Below, one piece after another: positions 36,199 through 46,400 of a DNA stretch of 64,000 bases (within the stretch, counting starts at the first letter, position 1; each line of letters starts with the position of its first letter). The position numbers and the translations under genes were made by a program. The notes under the pieces were generated by a model. It did no database searches. It was not told the origin of the DNA and was given only the letters and a program-made list of their open reading frames with translations. Origin of the DNA: Flavobacteriales bacterium. GTDB lineage: Bacteria > Bacteroidota > Bacteroidia > Flavobacteriales_E > Vicingaceae. Where the stretch lies: the NCBI GenBank assembly GCA_015075325.1, contig JABTUP010000002.1, forward strand, positions 62,001-126,000, read 5' to 3'.

Positions 36199-36527
36199 TG
36201 AAGGAAAACAAAGAAATAATTGAAGCACTTTTAAAATTCGGAAATGAAAGAGATTGGGAGCAATTCCACAATCCAAAAGATTTAGCACTTGCAATTAATG
36301 TTGAAGCGGGAGAATTGCTTGAACTATTTTTATGGAAAAGCCCTGAAGAAGCAAACAAGGAGAAAGTAAAAGAAGAATTAGCCGACATTTTTGCTTTTGC
36401 TTTTCTTTTGGCTGAAAAGTATCACTTTAATGTGAAAGAAATTGTGCTTGAGAAAATTCAACAGAACGCTAAGAAATACCCCGTTGAAAAGGCAAAAGGG
36501 ACAGCAAAAAAATATAATGAGTTATGA
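36198..36527 (+). CDS. MazG-like nucleotide pyrophosphohydrolase (defence operon gene 2)
   Basis: A 109-residue all-alpha NTP pyrophosphatase of the MazG/dCTPase-like superfamily. The metal-binding motif pair ExxE...ExxD is seen as E36-x-x-E39 (EAGELLELFLW) and E60-x-x-D63 (KEELADIFAFAFLLAEKY). Members hydrolyse (d)NTPs or modified nucleotides to monophosphates, and MazG proteins can also act on (p)ppGpp. The start overlaps the upstream stop by one base (TAATG) and its end overlaps the McrB-like gene by four (ATGA), so it is an integral part of the operon. In a defence setting it may lower nucleotide pools or remove modified phage nucleotides; that is inference. Confidence 0.9.
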   Translation: MKENKEIIEALLKFGNERDWEQFHNPKDLALAINVEAGELLELFLWKSPEEANKEKVKEELADIFAFAFLLAEKYHFNVKEIVLEKIQQNAKKYPVEKAKGTAKKYNEL

Positions 36528-38152
36528 ACGAACAAGTATTAATATATACAATTTCAGAGTCAGCAAGTTCTAATGCAGAGCTATTATTTAATGGCGAAAA
36601 ATACTTTTACTGGAACAATGAAAAATTCAAGAATCTAGTAGTTGGGGATTATGTTTTTATTGTCAATCGAACACATAAGTATGTTCTTTTTACAAAATTT
36701 GACAAAGAAAATATCCAAACCAGAATTAATAGGACAACAAACAAAACAGCATTCAGTGATGAAGGGATAAGTTTTGAAGTTGATGGAACAGAGTCTAACA
36801 ACTCTCCTTGGGATGTTTTTGTTAGGTTTTCAATTATTAATAAATTAATGATTCCTGATAATTGGGAATGGACAAATCTCGGTGCTGGTGGAACTACATA
36901 TTTAAATGGGGATAGAATAAATACAAGTGCATATGAAAACAGACTAAAGAATATCAGTCAATTATTACAATTATCTCAAGACGAGACTATAACTCAAATA
37001 CTCGAAAATTGTAGACTAAACTTTAATGGAAGCACAACTAAGCCCACACCTATAAAACCAATTCAAAAAACCAAAGAAAACAAACAGGATGACATGAATA
37101 TACTAACAGCCATAAAAACTAAACCTTTTATTCTTTTAGCCGGAATATCGGGAACTGGAAAGTCAAGATTGGTAAGAACTCTTGCCTACAAAACTTGCAG
37201 CAAGGATGAATTAAGAAACGACCCTAAAAAGCCTGGGAATTTTGAATTAATTCCTGTGCGACCAAATTGGCATGACTCATCGGAACTCATGGGATACGTG
37301 AGTAGAATCAATGGCGAAAAATATATCACAACTTCTTTTTTGAAATTCATAGCAAAAGCATGGAAACATACAGATGTGCCGTTTTTTCTTTGTCTTGACG
37401 AAATGAATCTTGCCCCTGTAGAGCAATACTTTGCAGAGTATTTAAGCATCATTGAAACACGACAAGTCAAAAATAGGGTGCTAGTCACCGATTATATCAT
37501 ATCAAAAGAAAGTTTTGAAAATCAAAATCTCTATACCCAGTTATTAAAAGATTTAGAACTTGACGAAAGAGAATTCTCAGAAGGTATTAGTATTCCAAGC
37601 AATCTTATTGTCATCGGAACTGTAAACATGGACGAAACGACCCATTCTTTTAGTAGAAAAGTTCTTGATAGAGCAATGACTTTTGAAATGAATAATGTTG
37701 ATCTATCTGCTGGCTTAGATTTACAAAAAAACGATTGGAGTTATCCTGAGTCTTTTATTTCTAAAGAAGATGTAATTGGAATGTATACATCAGGTGCTGA
37801 AGTGTATTCTAAAACATTTAAGGAGAAAGATGAAGTAATCAGTTTCCTAACAAAAATAAATACTGAACTTGAAGGAACGCCTTTCAAAATTGCATATCGT
37901 GTTAGAGATGAGTTTTTAATATACTGTTATTACGCAAGTTTGAACGCATCAACAAATTGGTTGACAAATGCTTTAGATGAAATGGCAAGTATGAAAATAT
38001 TATCAAGAATTGAAGGAGATGAAACTAAAACTGGTAATGTCCTTAAAAACCTACAAAAGATACTCCATGCCGACTATAAAAAGTCAAATGCCAAACTGAA
38101 AGAAATGGAGTCACGCCTTCAGTCAAACGGATACACATCATTCTGGTCATAA
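36524..38152 (+). CDS. McrB-like AAA+ NTPase with EVE/PUA-like N-terminus (defence operon gene 3)
   Basis: A 542-residue protein. The N-terminal 120 residues (FYWNNEKFKNLVVGDYVFIV and on) look like an EVE/PUA-type fold that could bind a modified base; this is a weak, by-eye call. The AAA+ domain of the McrB type starts at Walker A G207-x-SGTGKS (K213), Walker B is LCLDEMNLAPVE with D292/E293, and the McrB signature N368-M-D370 (GTVNMDETTHSFSRKVLDRA) follows. McrB-type motors use GTP to drive DNA translocation towards their McrC nuclease partner. The next gene, overlapping by one base, encodes such a partner. Linkage to MazG and a TPR-metallopeptidase is unusual. Confidence 0.9.
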   Translation: MNEQVLIYTISESASSNAELLFNGEKYFYWNNEKFKNLVVGDYVFIVNRTHKYVLFTKFDKENIQTRINRTTNKTAFSDEGISFEVDGTESNNSPWDVFVRFSIINKLMIPDNWEWTNLGAGGTTYLNGDRINTSAYENRLKNISQLLQLSQDETITQILENCRLNFNGSTTKPTPIKPIQKTKENKQDDMNILTAIKTKPFILLAGISGTGKSRLVRTLAYKTCSKDELRNDPKKPGNFELIPVRPNWHDSSELMGYVSRINGEKYITTSFLKFIAKAWKHTDVPFFLCLDEMNLAPVEQYFAEYLSIIETRQVKNRVLVTDYIISKESFENQNLYTQLLKDLELDEREFSEGISIPSNLIVIGTVNMDETTHSFSRKVLDRAMTFEMNNVDLSAGLDLQKNDWSYPESFISKEDVIGMYTSGAEVYSKTFKEKDEVISFLTKINTELEGTPFKIAYRVRDEFLIYCYYASLNASTNWLTNALDEMASMKILSRIEGDETKTGNVLKNLQKILHADYKKSNAKLKEMESRLQSNGYTSFWS

Positions 38153-40380
38153 TGCAAGTAATAAAAGTAGAACATACAGACTTTACGTTGGTTGTTGAAT
38201 GCAATAACCTTGTACCTACTTTTGAAAAAGCAAGAAAAAAACAATCTGAAATTTATAATGCAACAACTTACTCGGTTAATCAAGGGGAAATTTCCATTTA
38301 TAATTTTGAATCGCACCAATTAGAAAAACTTTCAACTGTTAAAACCTATCCATTAATATTTGAAAACAAGGATTATTTTGTAGGTATCACCTTCAAAGAT
38401 AAAACTTCAATAAAATCGCCTTATATTTATTCAAAATTAAAAGAAGTAGAAGAGAAATTTTTCTATCGTGAAGAATTAGGATTCCTTGCAGGAACAATAA
38501 ACTTTGGCAATGATCTTGGTAAGAGCAATTTAATCTTAAAATACTTAAAGGATAATTCACTTCAGGAAATCAACTTTGAATTTGAAGTATTTCCCACCAA
38601 ACTAAATTACAAGAGCGATTACGAAAAAATAGTTTCAGATATCGAAAAGGAATATCCTTATCTCGTTCTTGACTTTTTAAAGAAAACATTCACGACTTTT
38701 AAAACTGGAAACTCACCTAACACTGATTTAATTTGGTGGCAAGTATTTGGTGGTCTTTATAAAGATTTCATTAATTCCTCAAAATTTATTTTAAATAAAC
38801 CACACAGCCGAATTATAAGGCAAACTAAATATGTAAAGGCTGATAGAATTCAGAAGTGGACTTCTGCTTTAGAAGAAGAATATTCTCAGTTTAACACATT
38901 TCCCAATAAGAATTACCGTTCGGAATATAAAACACTAAGCACAAACACATCCGAAAATCGTTTTTTTAAACATGCAGTTTTTCAAACACTTAGGCGGTAT
39001 AAAAAGGTAAAATCATTTGTAGATAGGCGTTTTTCAAATTCAATAAGCGATAATTTCAAATCTGAACTTTCCAACATTGAGAAACAACTTGAAATAATTT
39101 CTGTAAATCCGTTTTTCAGAACTATAGACGACTTCCAAGGCATCAAACAAGAATCGCTTGTTTTGCAGAAAGCAACTGGTTACAGCACAATCTATAAATC
39201 ATGGATAATGATGAATAGTGGTCTGAAATTTTTAGATAGCATACAGAAAATTGAACTTAAAAATATCGCTGATCTTTATCAGATTTGGTGTTTCTTGGAA
39301 ATAAAGAATGTTTTACAAAAACTATTAGGCAAAGAAAATCCTGATGATATTGATTTAGCAGAAATCCAAATAGACGACTTTGTTTTCAAAATCGAACGTG
39401 GTGTAAAATCAAAAGTCTCTTTTAATAAATCTGATGGAGAAATCATTGACTTGTTTCATGACTTTTCTTATGACACTTCTGAAAGCCAACTTGTAAAGTC
39501 GTTTACTGTTAACCAACGACCTGATATTGTTCTCAGAATTACAAAAAATGATTTGAAGGAAAATTATGTTCTCACCTATTTATATGATGCAAAATACAGA
39601 TTAGCTTCTGACGAGAAGGATGGATCTCCAGACCTTCCAACAGAAGATTCCATTAATCAAATGCACCGATATAGAGATGCGATTTACTATGTAAACAAAG
39701 ACAAATCTAAACCTGAAAAGGAAGTTATCGGGGCATACATACTTTTCCCTGGTTCAGGTGAAATCGAAACTATCAAAAAACTCGACTATTACAAATCGAT
39801 TGAATCAGTAAACATTGGTGCTTTTCCATTAAGACCTAATGATTATTCAAACAGAACGCTTTTAGAAGACCATTTAAGAACAATAATCGGACTTGACACA
39901 GAAACAATATTAAATGACGTTTCACCTCAGAAACTAACAACTTATGAAAATCATAATCCAGAAGTTCTCATTGGCATTGTAAATAAAGGAAATCAAACTG
40001 AATACTTCGAAAAAGAAAATAATCTTTTCTATCACACAGGAAAAGTTAAGCCTGCCAAACTGAAAGACGAAGACTCTGGATATGTAAAAATTAAAACTGA
40101 CATTAAATATTTTGCTCCATACTTCTCAGGTAAAGGAGTAAAAGAATATTACGATATTGTTGACTTTAGAATAATACCAAGAAATGAAGTATTTCCTACT
40201 GGTCATTCATTGGATAAACCTTATGATAAAAGTGACAGGCTTATTATTACTCTTGGCAAAAAACATATTATCAAAGAAAATCGATATTTCACATGCTCTA
40301 TAACTGTTTACAGATATACTACTCTGAAAAATATAAGAAATCCAAAAGAAAATAAGATTGAAGTTTTAAAAGTAAGTTAG
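38152..40380 (+). CDS. McrC-like DUF2357 / PD-(D/E)xK nuclease (defence operon gene 4)
   Basis: A 742-residue protein. The N-terminal half is a DUF2357 domain: GTINFGNDLGKSNLILKYL and FEVFPTKLNYKSDYEKIVSD are hallmarks. Helical linkers follow, then a PD-(D/E)xK nuclease core at about 450-490 with D458 (NQRPDIVLRI) and D479-A-K481 (YLYDAKYRL). After that comes INQMHRYRDAIYY, typical of McrC-like nucleases, and a C-terminal extension of about 170 residues (600-742) with EVE/PUA- or SH3-like strands of unknown role. It should cut DNA when driven by the McrB-like partner just upstream. Length is above that of classical McrC (about 350), as expected for the DUF2357 subfamily. Confidence 0.88.
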   Translation: MQVIKVEHTDFTLVVECNNLVPTFEKARKKQSEIYNATTYSVNQGEISIYNFESHQLEKLSTVKTYPLIFENKDYFVGITFKDKTSIKSPYIYSKLKEVEEKFFYREELGFLAGTINFGNDLGKSNLILKYLKDNSLQEINFEFEVFPTKLNYKSDYEKIVSDIEKEYPYLVLDFLKKTFTTFKTGNSPNTDLIWWQVFGGLYKDFINSSKFILNKPHSRIIRQTKYVKADRIQKWTSALEEEYSQFNTFPNKNYRSEYKTLSTNTSENRFFKHAVFQTLRRYKKVKSFVDRRFSNSISDNFKSELSNIEKQLEIISVNPFFRTIDDFQGIKQESLVLQKATGYSTIYKSWIMMNSGLKFLDSIQKIELKNIADLYQIWCFLEIKNVLQKLLGKENPDDIDLAEIQIDDFVFKIERGVKSKVSFNKSDGEIIDLFHDFSYDTSESQLVKSFTVNQRPDIVLRITKNDLKENYVLTYLYDAKYRLASDEKDGSPDLPTEDSINQMHRYRDAIYYVNKDKSKPEKEVIGAYILFPGSGEIETIKKLDYYKSIESVNIGAFPLRPNDYSNRTLLEDHLRTIIGLDTETILNDVSPQKLTTYENHNPEVLIGIVNKGNQTEYFEKENNLFYHTGKVKPAKLKDEDSGYVKIKTDIKYFAPYFSGKGVKEYYDIVDFRIIPRNEVFPTGHSLDKPYDKSDRLIITLGKKHIIKENRYFTCSITVYRYTTLKNIRNPKENKIEVLKVS

Positions 40381-40430
40381 GTTATAGTAAGAATATTACC
40401 AATTATATTTCAGTATTATTTATAAAGAAA

Positions 40431-41378
40431 TCAATGCTTATCTAACGTCAAGCTTGTTCTATCGCCAGTATAAAAGGTGTATTGGTACTGAATAATTTGA
40501 ATAAATTCGGTTTCAATATCTTGTATGAGTTGAGCAGTTAGCAGATAGGTTTTTTTGTCGTACAAAAACTGCTTAGATGTTTTGTATCTATCATTTTGAT
40601 ACACTTTTATTTCCAACAAATTATCCAGCTCGTCATACAAAAAAACTTCGCTCTCTTGGTCGTTGGTGCTAAGGTTTGCAAAATGAATAATTTTGCCAAC
40701 ACGCCCTTTTTCGTCGTACTCGTATTGTACTTTCGATTTTTTGTTGCCAATAATGTAACGCGAATAAATTTCTCTTAAATAACCCAATTCATTAAAATAG
40801 AAAAACTCCTCGCGATAAACTTTGTTGTATTTGTTGTAATACAATTTCTTGTATTGCAATTCTCCTTGTTTTTCGTACGAAAAGCTGTCGGTATTAATGG
40901 TGTATTGTTTTGCTAAATCAAAATCGGCTTTGTAGTCGCAGTAGTTTTCGTCTCTACAATAGGTTTGATTAATTACTTGATTTGAATCGTCGTATTTAAA
41001 ATGGTTTGAAAAATAGCCATAACTATCGCTTTTCCGAATTGTAGTCAGTTGATTTTTTTCGTTGTAGTAATAAATAATAATATTCGTGTCTTTTTTTTCT
41101 ACCTGGTTATGGTAAGTTGACATTTGTTTGGTTAAAAACCCTCTTTCGTTAAATTCGTAATAATAATCCAAGCCTTTGGTTCTAATAATGTCTTTAACTT
41201 TTTTGCTTGAACGCGAACCAGTAATTAACTTAATACCATTTTGTTGAATAAAACGGGTGTTAAAGAATGGTTCTTCTGAAAAAACAGGCTTGTTGATGTC
41301 TAATATTTGTGAGAGTCCAACTTGAGAAGACAGCAAAAACAACATTAAACCAATGATGCGGAGTTCTAAAAATAGCAT
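40431..41378 (-). CDS. Exported YD/RHS-like repeat protein
   Basis: I place the start at ATG 41378, giving 315 residues that begin MLFLELRIIGLMLFLLSSQVGLSQ, a signal peptide. The frame stays open to a further ATG at 41507, but that would read through a terminator hairpin and lack a signal peptide. The mature protein holds a series of short Tyr- and Asn/Asp-rich beta-hairpin repeats (YYEFNERGFLTKQMS, YYYNEKNQLTTIRKSD, YEYDEKGRVGKIIHF, FLYDELDNLLEIKVY), like isolated YD repeats. No enzyme motif seen. Probably a periplasmic or surface protein. It converges with the putative defence operon, 50 bp away, and is not an obvious part of it. Confidence 0.8.
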   Translation of the reverse strand: MLFLELRIIGLMLFLLSSQVGLSQILDINKPVFSEEPFFNTRFIQQNGIKLITGSRSSKKVKDIIRTKGLDYYYEFNERGFLTKQMSTYHNQVEKKDTNIIIYYYNEKNQLTTIRKSDSYGYFSNHFKYDDSNQVINQTYCRDENYCDYKADFDLAKQYTINTDSFSYEKQGELQYKKLYYNKYNKVYREEFFYFNELGYLREIYSRYIIGNKKSKVQYEYDEKGRVGKIIHFANLSTNDQESEVFLYDELDNLLEIKVYQNDRYKTSKQFLYDKKTYLLTAQLIQDIETEFIQIIQYQYTFYTGDRTSLTLDKH

Positions 41379-41393
41379 GTTAAAATTACACAC

Positions 41394-41417
41394 CCCTTGC
41401 CCCTCTTTATAGAGGGG
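41394..41417. repeat. GC-rich hairpin repeat (CCCCTTGCCCCTCT...AGAGGGG)
   Basis: CCCCTCT (41400-41406) and AGAGGGG (41411-41417) form a seven-base stem with loop TTAT, led by CCCCTTG. It contrasts sharply with the AT-rich gap and resembles a dispersed palindromic repeat common in some Bacteroidota. Confidence 0.5.
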
Positions 41418-41500
41418 AAATAGATGGTTAATTTTTAGAACTCCTTTAATTATCTTATTCAAGATATTTTTGTTTTTTGCAAAGAAACCAAAATAAAAAA

Positions 41501-41528
41501 GCACCACGCCTTAGCGTGGTGCTTTTTT
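41501..41528 (-). terminator. Terminator downstream of the solute-binding protein gene
   Basis: GCACCACGC (41501-41509) and GCGTGGTGC (41514-41522) form a nine-base GC-rich stem with a four-base loop, with A- and T-runs on both sides. It lies about 24 bases after the stop at 41552 on the minus strand. Confidence 0.9.
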
Positions 41529-41551
41529 ATTAACGAACTTACGTTTATAGC

Positions 41552-43285
41552 TTATTGTTCTTTATCGAAATAAACTTCAGTCATGTCTCTGTATTCCATT
41601 GCGTTTGAAGGGAAATTTTTAACATAAACCTGAATTAAACGAGTGTTTTCATCATAGAATATCGGCAAAGTTGCAGCATCGTCAACAGCAATTTGGTCAG
41701 CTTGTCTGAACAATTCGTAACGTTTTGCTTCATCAACTTCTCTCAATGCCAAGTTAAATTTCTCATCAAAAACAGGGTTTTGGTATCTCACCGAGTTAAT
41801 AAATGATTTTGTTGTAATTTCAGCAGGAACGTGTCCGCCATACAATAAGTTTAAGAAATTTTCTGGATCTGGGTAATCAGCAATCCAAGCCGAACGCCAG
41901 AACAATGCTTTACCTGTTTCTAAGTTTTCTAAGTGTTGAGGAAATTGTAATTGCTCAATAGTAACTTTTACACCTAAATTTTCTGCTAACATTTTTTGAA
42001 CTACCTCTGCAATTTGAACATTTCTGTCGCCACCACCAGAGTTAATTTGTAATACAATTTCAGGGAAACCTTTACCATTTGGATAACCTGCTTTTGCTAA
42101 ATGTTCTTTAGCTTTTTCTGGATTAAATTCATATCCTTTCACATTTTCGTAATCGTATCCTTTAAATGGAGGAACTAATCCATTAACTGCTGGTCGCCCT
42201 TCACCTTGTAAAGTATAAGTAACAATAGCATTTTTATCTACTGCATAGTTAAATGCTTTTCTTACATCAACTTTATCAAAAGGAGGAAGTTTGGTTTGCA
42301 TACCTAAGTAAACTACACTCATAGCAGGAACAACTTGCATAATATAAGGTTTGTTTCCACCTTTTTTAGCATCTTCTAGTTCACCTACAACGTCTTTAAT
42401 CATTTCTAAAGGCAAACGGTAAACCATATCAAGGTTTCCTTTTTTAAACTCTAAAAGCTCCGCTTTTTTCTCTTTTACAAAAGAAAATTTAATTCCATCT
42501 AAATAAGGTAATTTATTGCCATATTGGTCAACTCCATAATAATCAGGGTTAGCTTCTAGTATTACTGTTTCCGATTCTTTAATGGTTTTAACTCTAAAAG
42601 GACCTGTACCAACACAGTTGATTCTCATATCAATACCATAAGTATCAAATGCTTCTTTTGGATAAATCCAACAAGCAGAGTGGCTAAGTATTTTTAAGAA
42701 ACCAGCAAATGAATAATCTAAATCAATTTGAACGGTATAATCATCAATTACTTTAATTCCTTCAACTCCACCAGCCAAAGGTTTTTTATCTATAGTTGAT
42801 TGATAATATGCTGCAGCTCCTTTTACTTTGTCTTTAAACATCCAATACATTTGGTTTTCAGGAAAGCTTTCACAAACTTTATCTAAAGCAAATTTTACAT
42901 CTTTAGCATTAAATTCTCTACCTTTTCCATCAGGAAAACATTGGTTATCGTGAAATTTAACACCTTTTCTTAAATGAAAAGTAAAAGAGGTAGCATCTTC
43001 ATTTATTTCCCATTTTTCGGCTAACGAAGGAAGAACAGTTAAATCTTCTTGGTTTAATTTCACTAACCCTTGGTAAACTTGGTTGGTAATTCTATGTGCA
43101 ACCACTTCCGTTACATTTAACGGATAAAGACTTCTAAAATCTTCTGTTTCATTGATTTTAAAAACTCCACCATATTTAACTCCACCTTGTGCAACTTTAT
43201 TAGCACCATTATCTTTACCTTCATTACCTCCACAGCCCATAAAAACTAAGGAAGATGCAATCATTAAATAGATTATTTTTTTCAT
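41552..43285 (-). CDS. Family 5 extracellular solute-binding lipoprotein (DppA/OppA-like)
   Basis: A 577-residue lipoprotein: MKKIIYLMIASSLVFMGC with lipidated Cys18, then a Gly/Asn-rich linker. The mature domain follows the peptide-binding SBP_bac_5 pattern: ITNQVYQGLVKLNQEDLTVLP, LAEKWEINEDATSFTFHLRKGVKFHD, the AFNYAVDKNAIV region, LAKAGYPNGKGFPEIVL, and the AWIADYPDPENFLNLLYGG motif near the C-terminus. It binds peptides or another ligand for an ABC importer. The permease and ATPase genes are not adjacent here, so the substrate is open. A single-gene unit by its terminator. Confidence 0.95.
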   Translation of the reverse strand: MKKIIYLMIASSLVFMGCGGNEGKDNGANKVAQGGVKYGGVFKINETEDFRSLYPLNVTEVVAHRITNQVYQGLVKLNQEDLTVLPSLAEKWEINEDATSFTFHLRKGVKFHDNQCFPDGKGREFNAKDVKFALDKVCESFPENQMYWMFKDKVKGAAAYYQSTIDKKPLAGGVEGIKVIDDYTVQIDLDYSFAGFLKILSHSACWIYPKEAFDTYGIDMRINCVGTGPFRVKTIKESETVILEANPDYYGVDQYGNKLPYLDGIKFSFVKEKKAELLEFKKGNLDMVYRLPLEMIKDVVGELEDAKKGGNKPYIMQVVPAMSVVYLGMQTKLPPFDKVDVRKAFNYAVDKNAIVTYTLQGEGRPAVNGLVPPFKGYDYENVKGYEFNPEKAKEHLAKAGYPNGKGFPEIVLQINSGGGDRNVQIAEVVQKMLAENLGVKVTIEQLQFPQHLENLETGKALFWRSAWIADYPDPENFLNLLYGGHVPAEITTKSFINSVRYQNPVFDEKFNLALREVDEAKRYELFRQADQIAVDDAATLPIFYDENTRLIQVYVKNFPSNAMEYRDMTEVYFDKEQ

Positions 43286-43499
43286 AATTATAGTTTAAAC
43301 TTTAAACAATGATATTACAAATATAAATATTACCTGATAATATCCTAAATAATTAGCTAAAGTATTAATTTTTTTAGATGAATTTCGTTATCTTATTTGT
43401 TTGTTTTAAAAAAATATTGATTCATCTTAAACAATCAATAAAATTAATTGAATGGGTATTTTTATAACTTTACTTTTTTAGCATTAATTATAAGCGTTT

Positions 43500-46400
43500 T
43501 TGAGGTTTTTACTTCTTATATTATTTTCAATCTTTTTCTGTGGTTTTGTTTTCTCGCAAGAACTGAGCAACCATCGTGTTAAAGAATTTTTAATTTCAAA
43601 TGATACTACTCAAATTGATAATCAAGCAATTGTTCCTTTTTCGGAAATTGTTCGCCTAAACGATGAGTTCATAAAAAACTCTTTTTATGAAATTAATTAT
43701 GCCGAAGGTTTATTTATTGTAAAAGACGCATCGTTAAAAGGCGAAACCATTAAAATAACCTACAAAACAATACCTGTTTCATTTACCGAATCGTTTGAAC
43801 ACAAAAAGATGAACGTCATTGAGAGCAAAGATTCTATAGTAATGAATCCTTTCTTTTATGAATACACTCCAGCAAAAGATGATATTTTTTACCTCAACGG
43901 TTTAAATAAATCTGGAAGTATTTCGAGAGGGGCTTCATTTGGAAACAATCAAGATTTAGCCATCAACTCAAGTTTAAATTTACAGTTGTCTGGAAAAATT
44001 AGTAACAATGTAAATATTTTGGCTTCTATTTCTGACGATAATATTCCGATACAAGCAGAAGGAAATACGCAGCAATTACAAGATTTTGATAAAGTGTTTA
44101 TTCAACTGTATGACGAAAGTTGGAAATTAACCGCTGGAGACTTTTTTGTTCGACAACCTAAAAGCTATTTTTTGAACATCAACAAAAAAGCCCAAGGCGG
44201 AAGTTTTGAAATAGCTTTAAAGCCAAGCAAAAAAGACGACTTTAAAACCATTACCCCTTTTGCAAGTGCGGCGGTGTCGAAAGGAAAATATGCTCGTCAA
44301 TCAATTATTGGAGTTGAGGGCAATCAAGGACCATATCGATTAAGAGGAAATGAAAACGAAACCTTTATTATTGTTTTATCAGGAACTGAAAAAATATATG
44401 TAGATGGCAAATTGCTAAAAAGAGGGGCTGAAAACGATTACATTATCGATTACAATACAGCCGAATTAACTTTTACTCCAAAATTTTTGATTACTAAAGA
44501 TTCGAGAATTGTTGCTGAATTTGATTATTCTGAACGTAATTATTCAAGAACCATGTTCAATTTTGGAACAGAATACGAAAGCAAAAAATTAAAACTCAAC
44601 TTTAATTATTTTTCAGAGCAAGATGTTAAAAACCAACCATTATTGCAAGATTTAACCGATAGTCAGAAAAAACTTTTATCGGAAATTGGCGATAGTATAG
44701 AACTAGCTGTTGTTCCCAATATTAATCAAGTTGCTTTTAACGAAAACCTGGTGCTTTACAAAATGGTAGATACATTAGGTTACGATTCTGTTTTTATCTA
44801 CTCTACCAATCCTGATAGTGCTATTTATCAATTGGGTTTCTCGCAAGTTGGGCAAAACAATGGAAACTATGTATTAATTCAAAGCTCTGGAAATGGAAGA
44901 GTTTACGAGTGGGTTGAACCAATTGCAGGGATTCCTCAAGGAAATTATGAACCTGTTATTTTATTAGTTACTCCAAAAAAAATAGAAATGGCCACTTTTG
45001 GAGGTGAATACCTTTTCTCCGAATATTCAAAAATTAGTTGGGAAGGAGCTATGTCGAACAACGACCTCAATACGTTTTCTTCAAAAGATAGAGATGATGA
45101 TTTGGGTTATGCTTTTAAACTAAAAAGTGATAATTCGGTTTTATTATCAAAAGAAAAAGACGACTGGAAAATGAATGTTGGTGGAGGCTACGAATTTATT
45201 GACAAAAATTTTAAAGGAATTGGCCCTTTTAGAAACATCGAATTTCAACGAGATTGGAATATTTCTTCGGTTATTTTTACTTCAAATCAACACGCGGCAA
45301 GTTCATACCTTGGTTTTGAAAAAAGTAAAAAACTAAACATTCAATATAGCATTAACATATTAGACAATGCAAACGAATATAGAGGAGTAAAAAATATTAT
45401 TTCTGCAAATGTGAACCTAAAAGGATTTAGATTGGTTAACAATAGTAGTTATTTAATTACCGAAGGATTTAATAATACGGAGTTTATTAGAAATAAATCT
45501 ACATTAACAAAAGACATTAGTTGGTTGGTGTTAGGTGCTGAAAGCGAATTGGAACAAAATAAATTTTTCTTAGCTAATTCCGATTCATTAACAGCAAGTA
45601 GCTTTCGATTTTTAATTTGGAAAGGATTTATCCAAAATGCCGATACATCAATCAATAAATTTTTAATAAGCTACAAACAACGTGTTGATGATGCTGCAAG
45701 TTCGACATTATTTAAACCAATAGCCCGAGCCGAAGACGTGGAATTATCGTATGCTCTTCTTAAAAATAAAAACCACGTTTTAAGAAGTAGTTTTATTTAT
45801 AGAAAACTATACATTCTCGAACCAAATCTCACCACCGAAAAACCTGACGAAAACATTTTATCGCGAGTTGAATACAATGCCCGATTTTTAAAAAGTGCAG
45901 TAACATCAAACACGTTTTATCAAATTGGTTCGGGTTTAGAAGTTAAAAAAGAATTTTCGTTTGTAGAAGTTCAACCAGGACAAGGAACGCATGCCTATTT
46001 GGGCGATTTAAATGGCAATGGAGCTAGCGACTTAAATGAATTTGAAGTTGCTGCATTTAAAGACCAAGCAAATTTTATTAAAATATTTACACCAACCAAC
46101 GAATATGTTCGAACATACACCAACGAGTTTAATCAAGGACTATTTTTAAACCCAGAAACTCAATGGGGAACAAGCTATGGATTTAAAAAATTTATTGCTC
46201 GATTTGCAAACAGAACCAACTATAGAGTGAACAGAAAAACCGCAGATAAAACAGATTACTTCAACCCATTTATTAGCAACATTAACGACAGCACTCTGGT
46301 AACTACCAATTTAGGATTCTTAAACACTATCTTTTTTAATAAAACCAATACCAAATGGAGTATGGATTATACCTATCAAGATAATCAAGACAAATCACTT

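Noticed and set aside
41379-41507. Upstream extension of the YD-like protein gene
   Set aside because: It would read through a terminator hairpin and a GC-rich repeat and lacks a signal peptide; the internal ATG at 41378 gives one.
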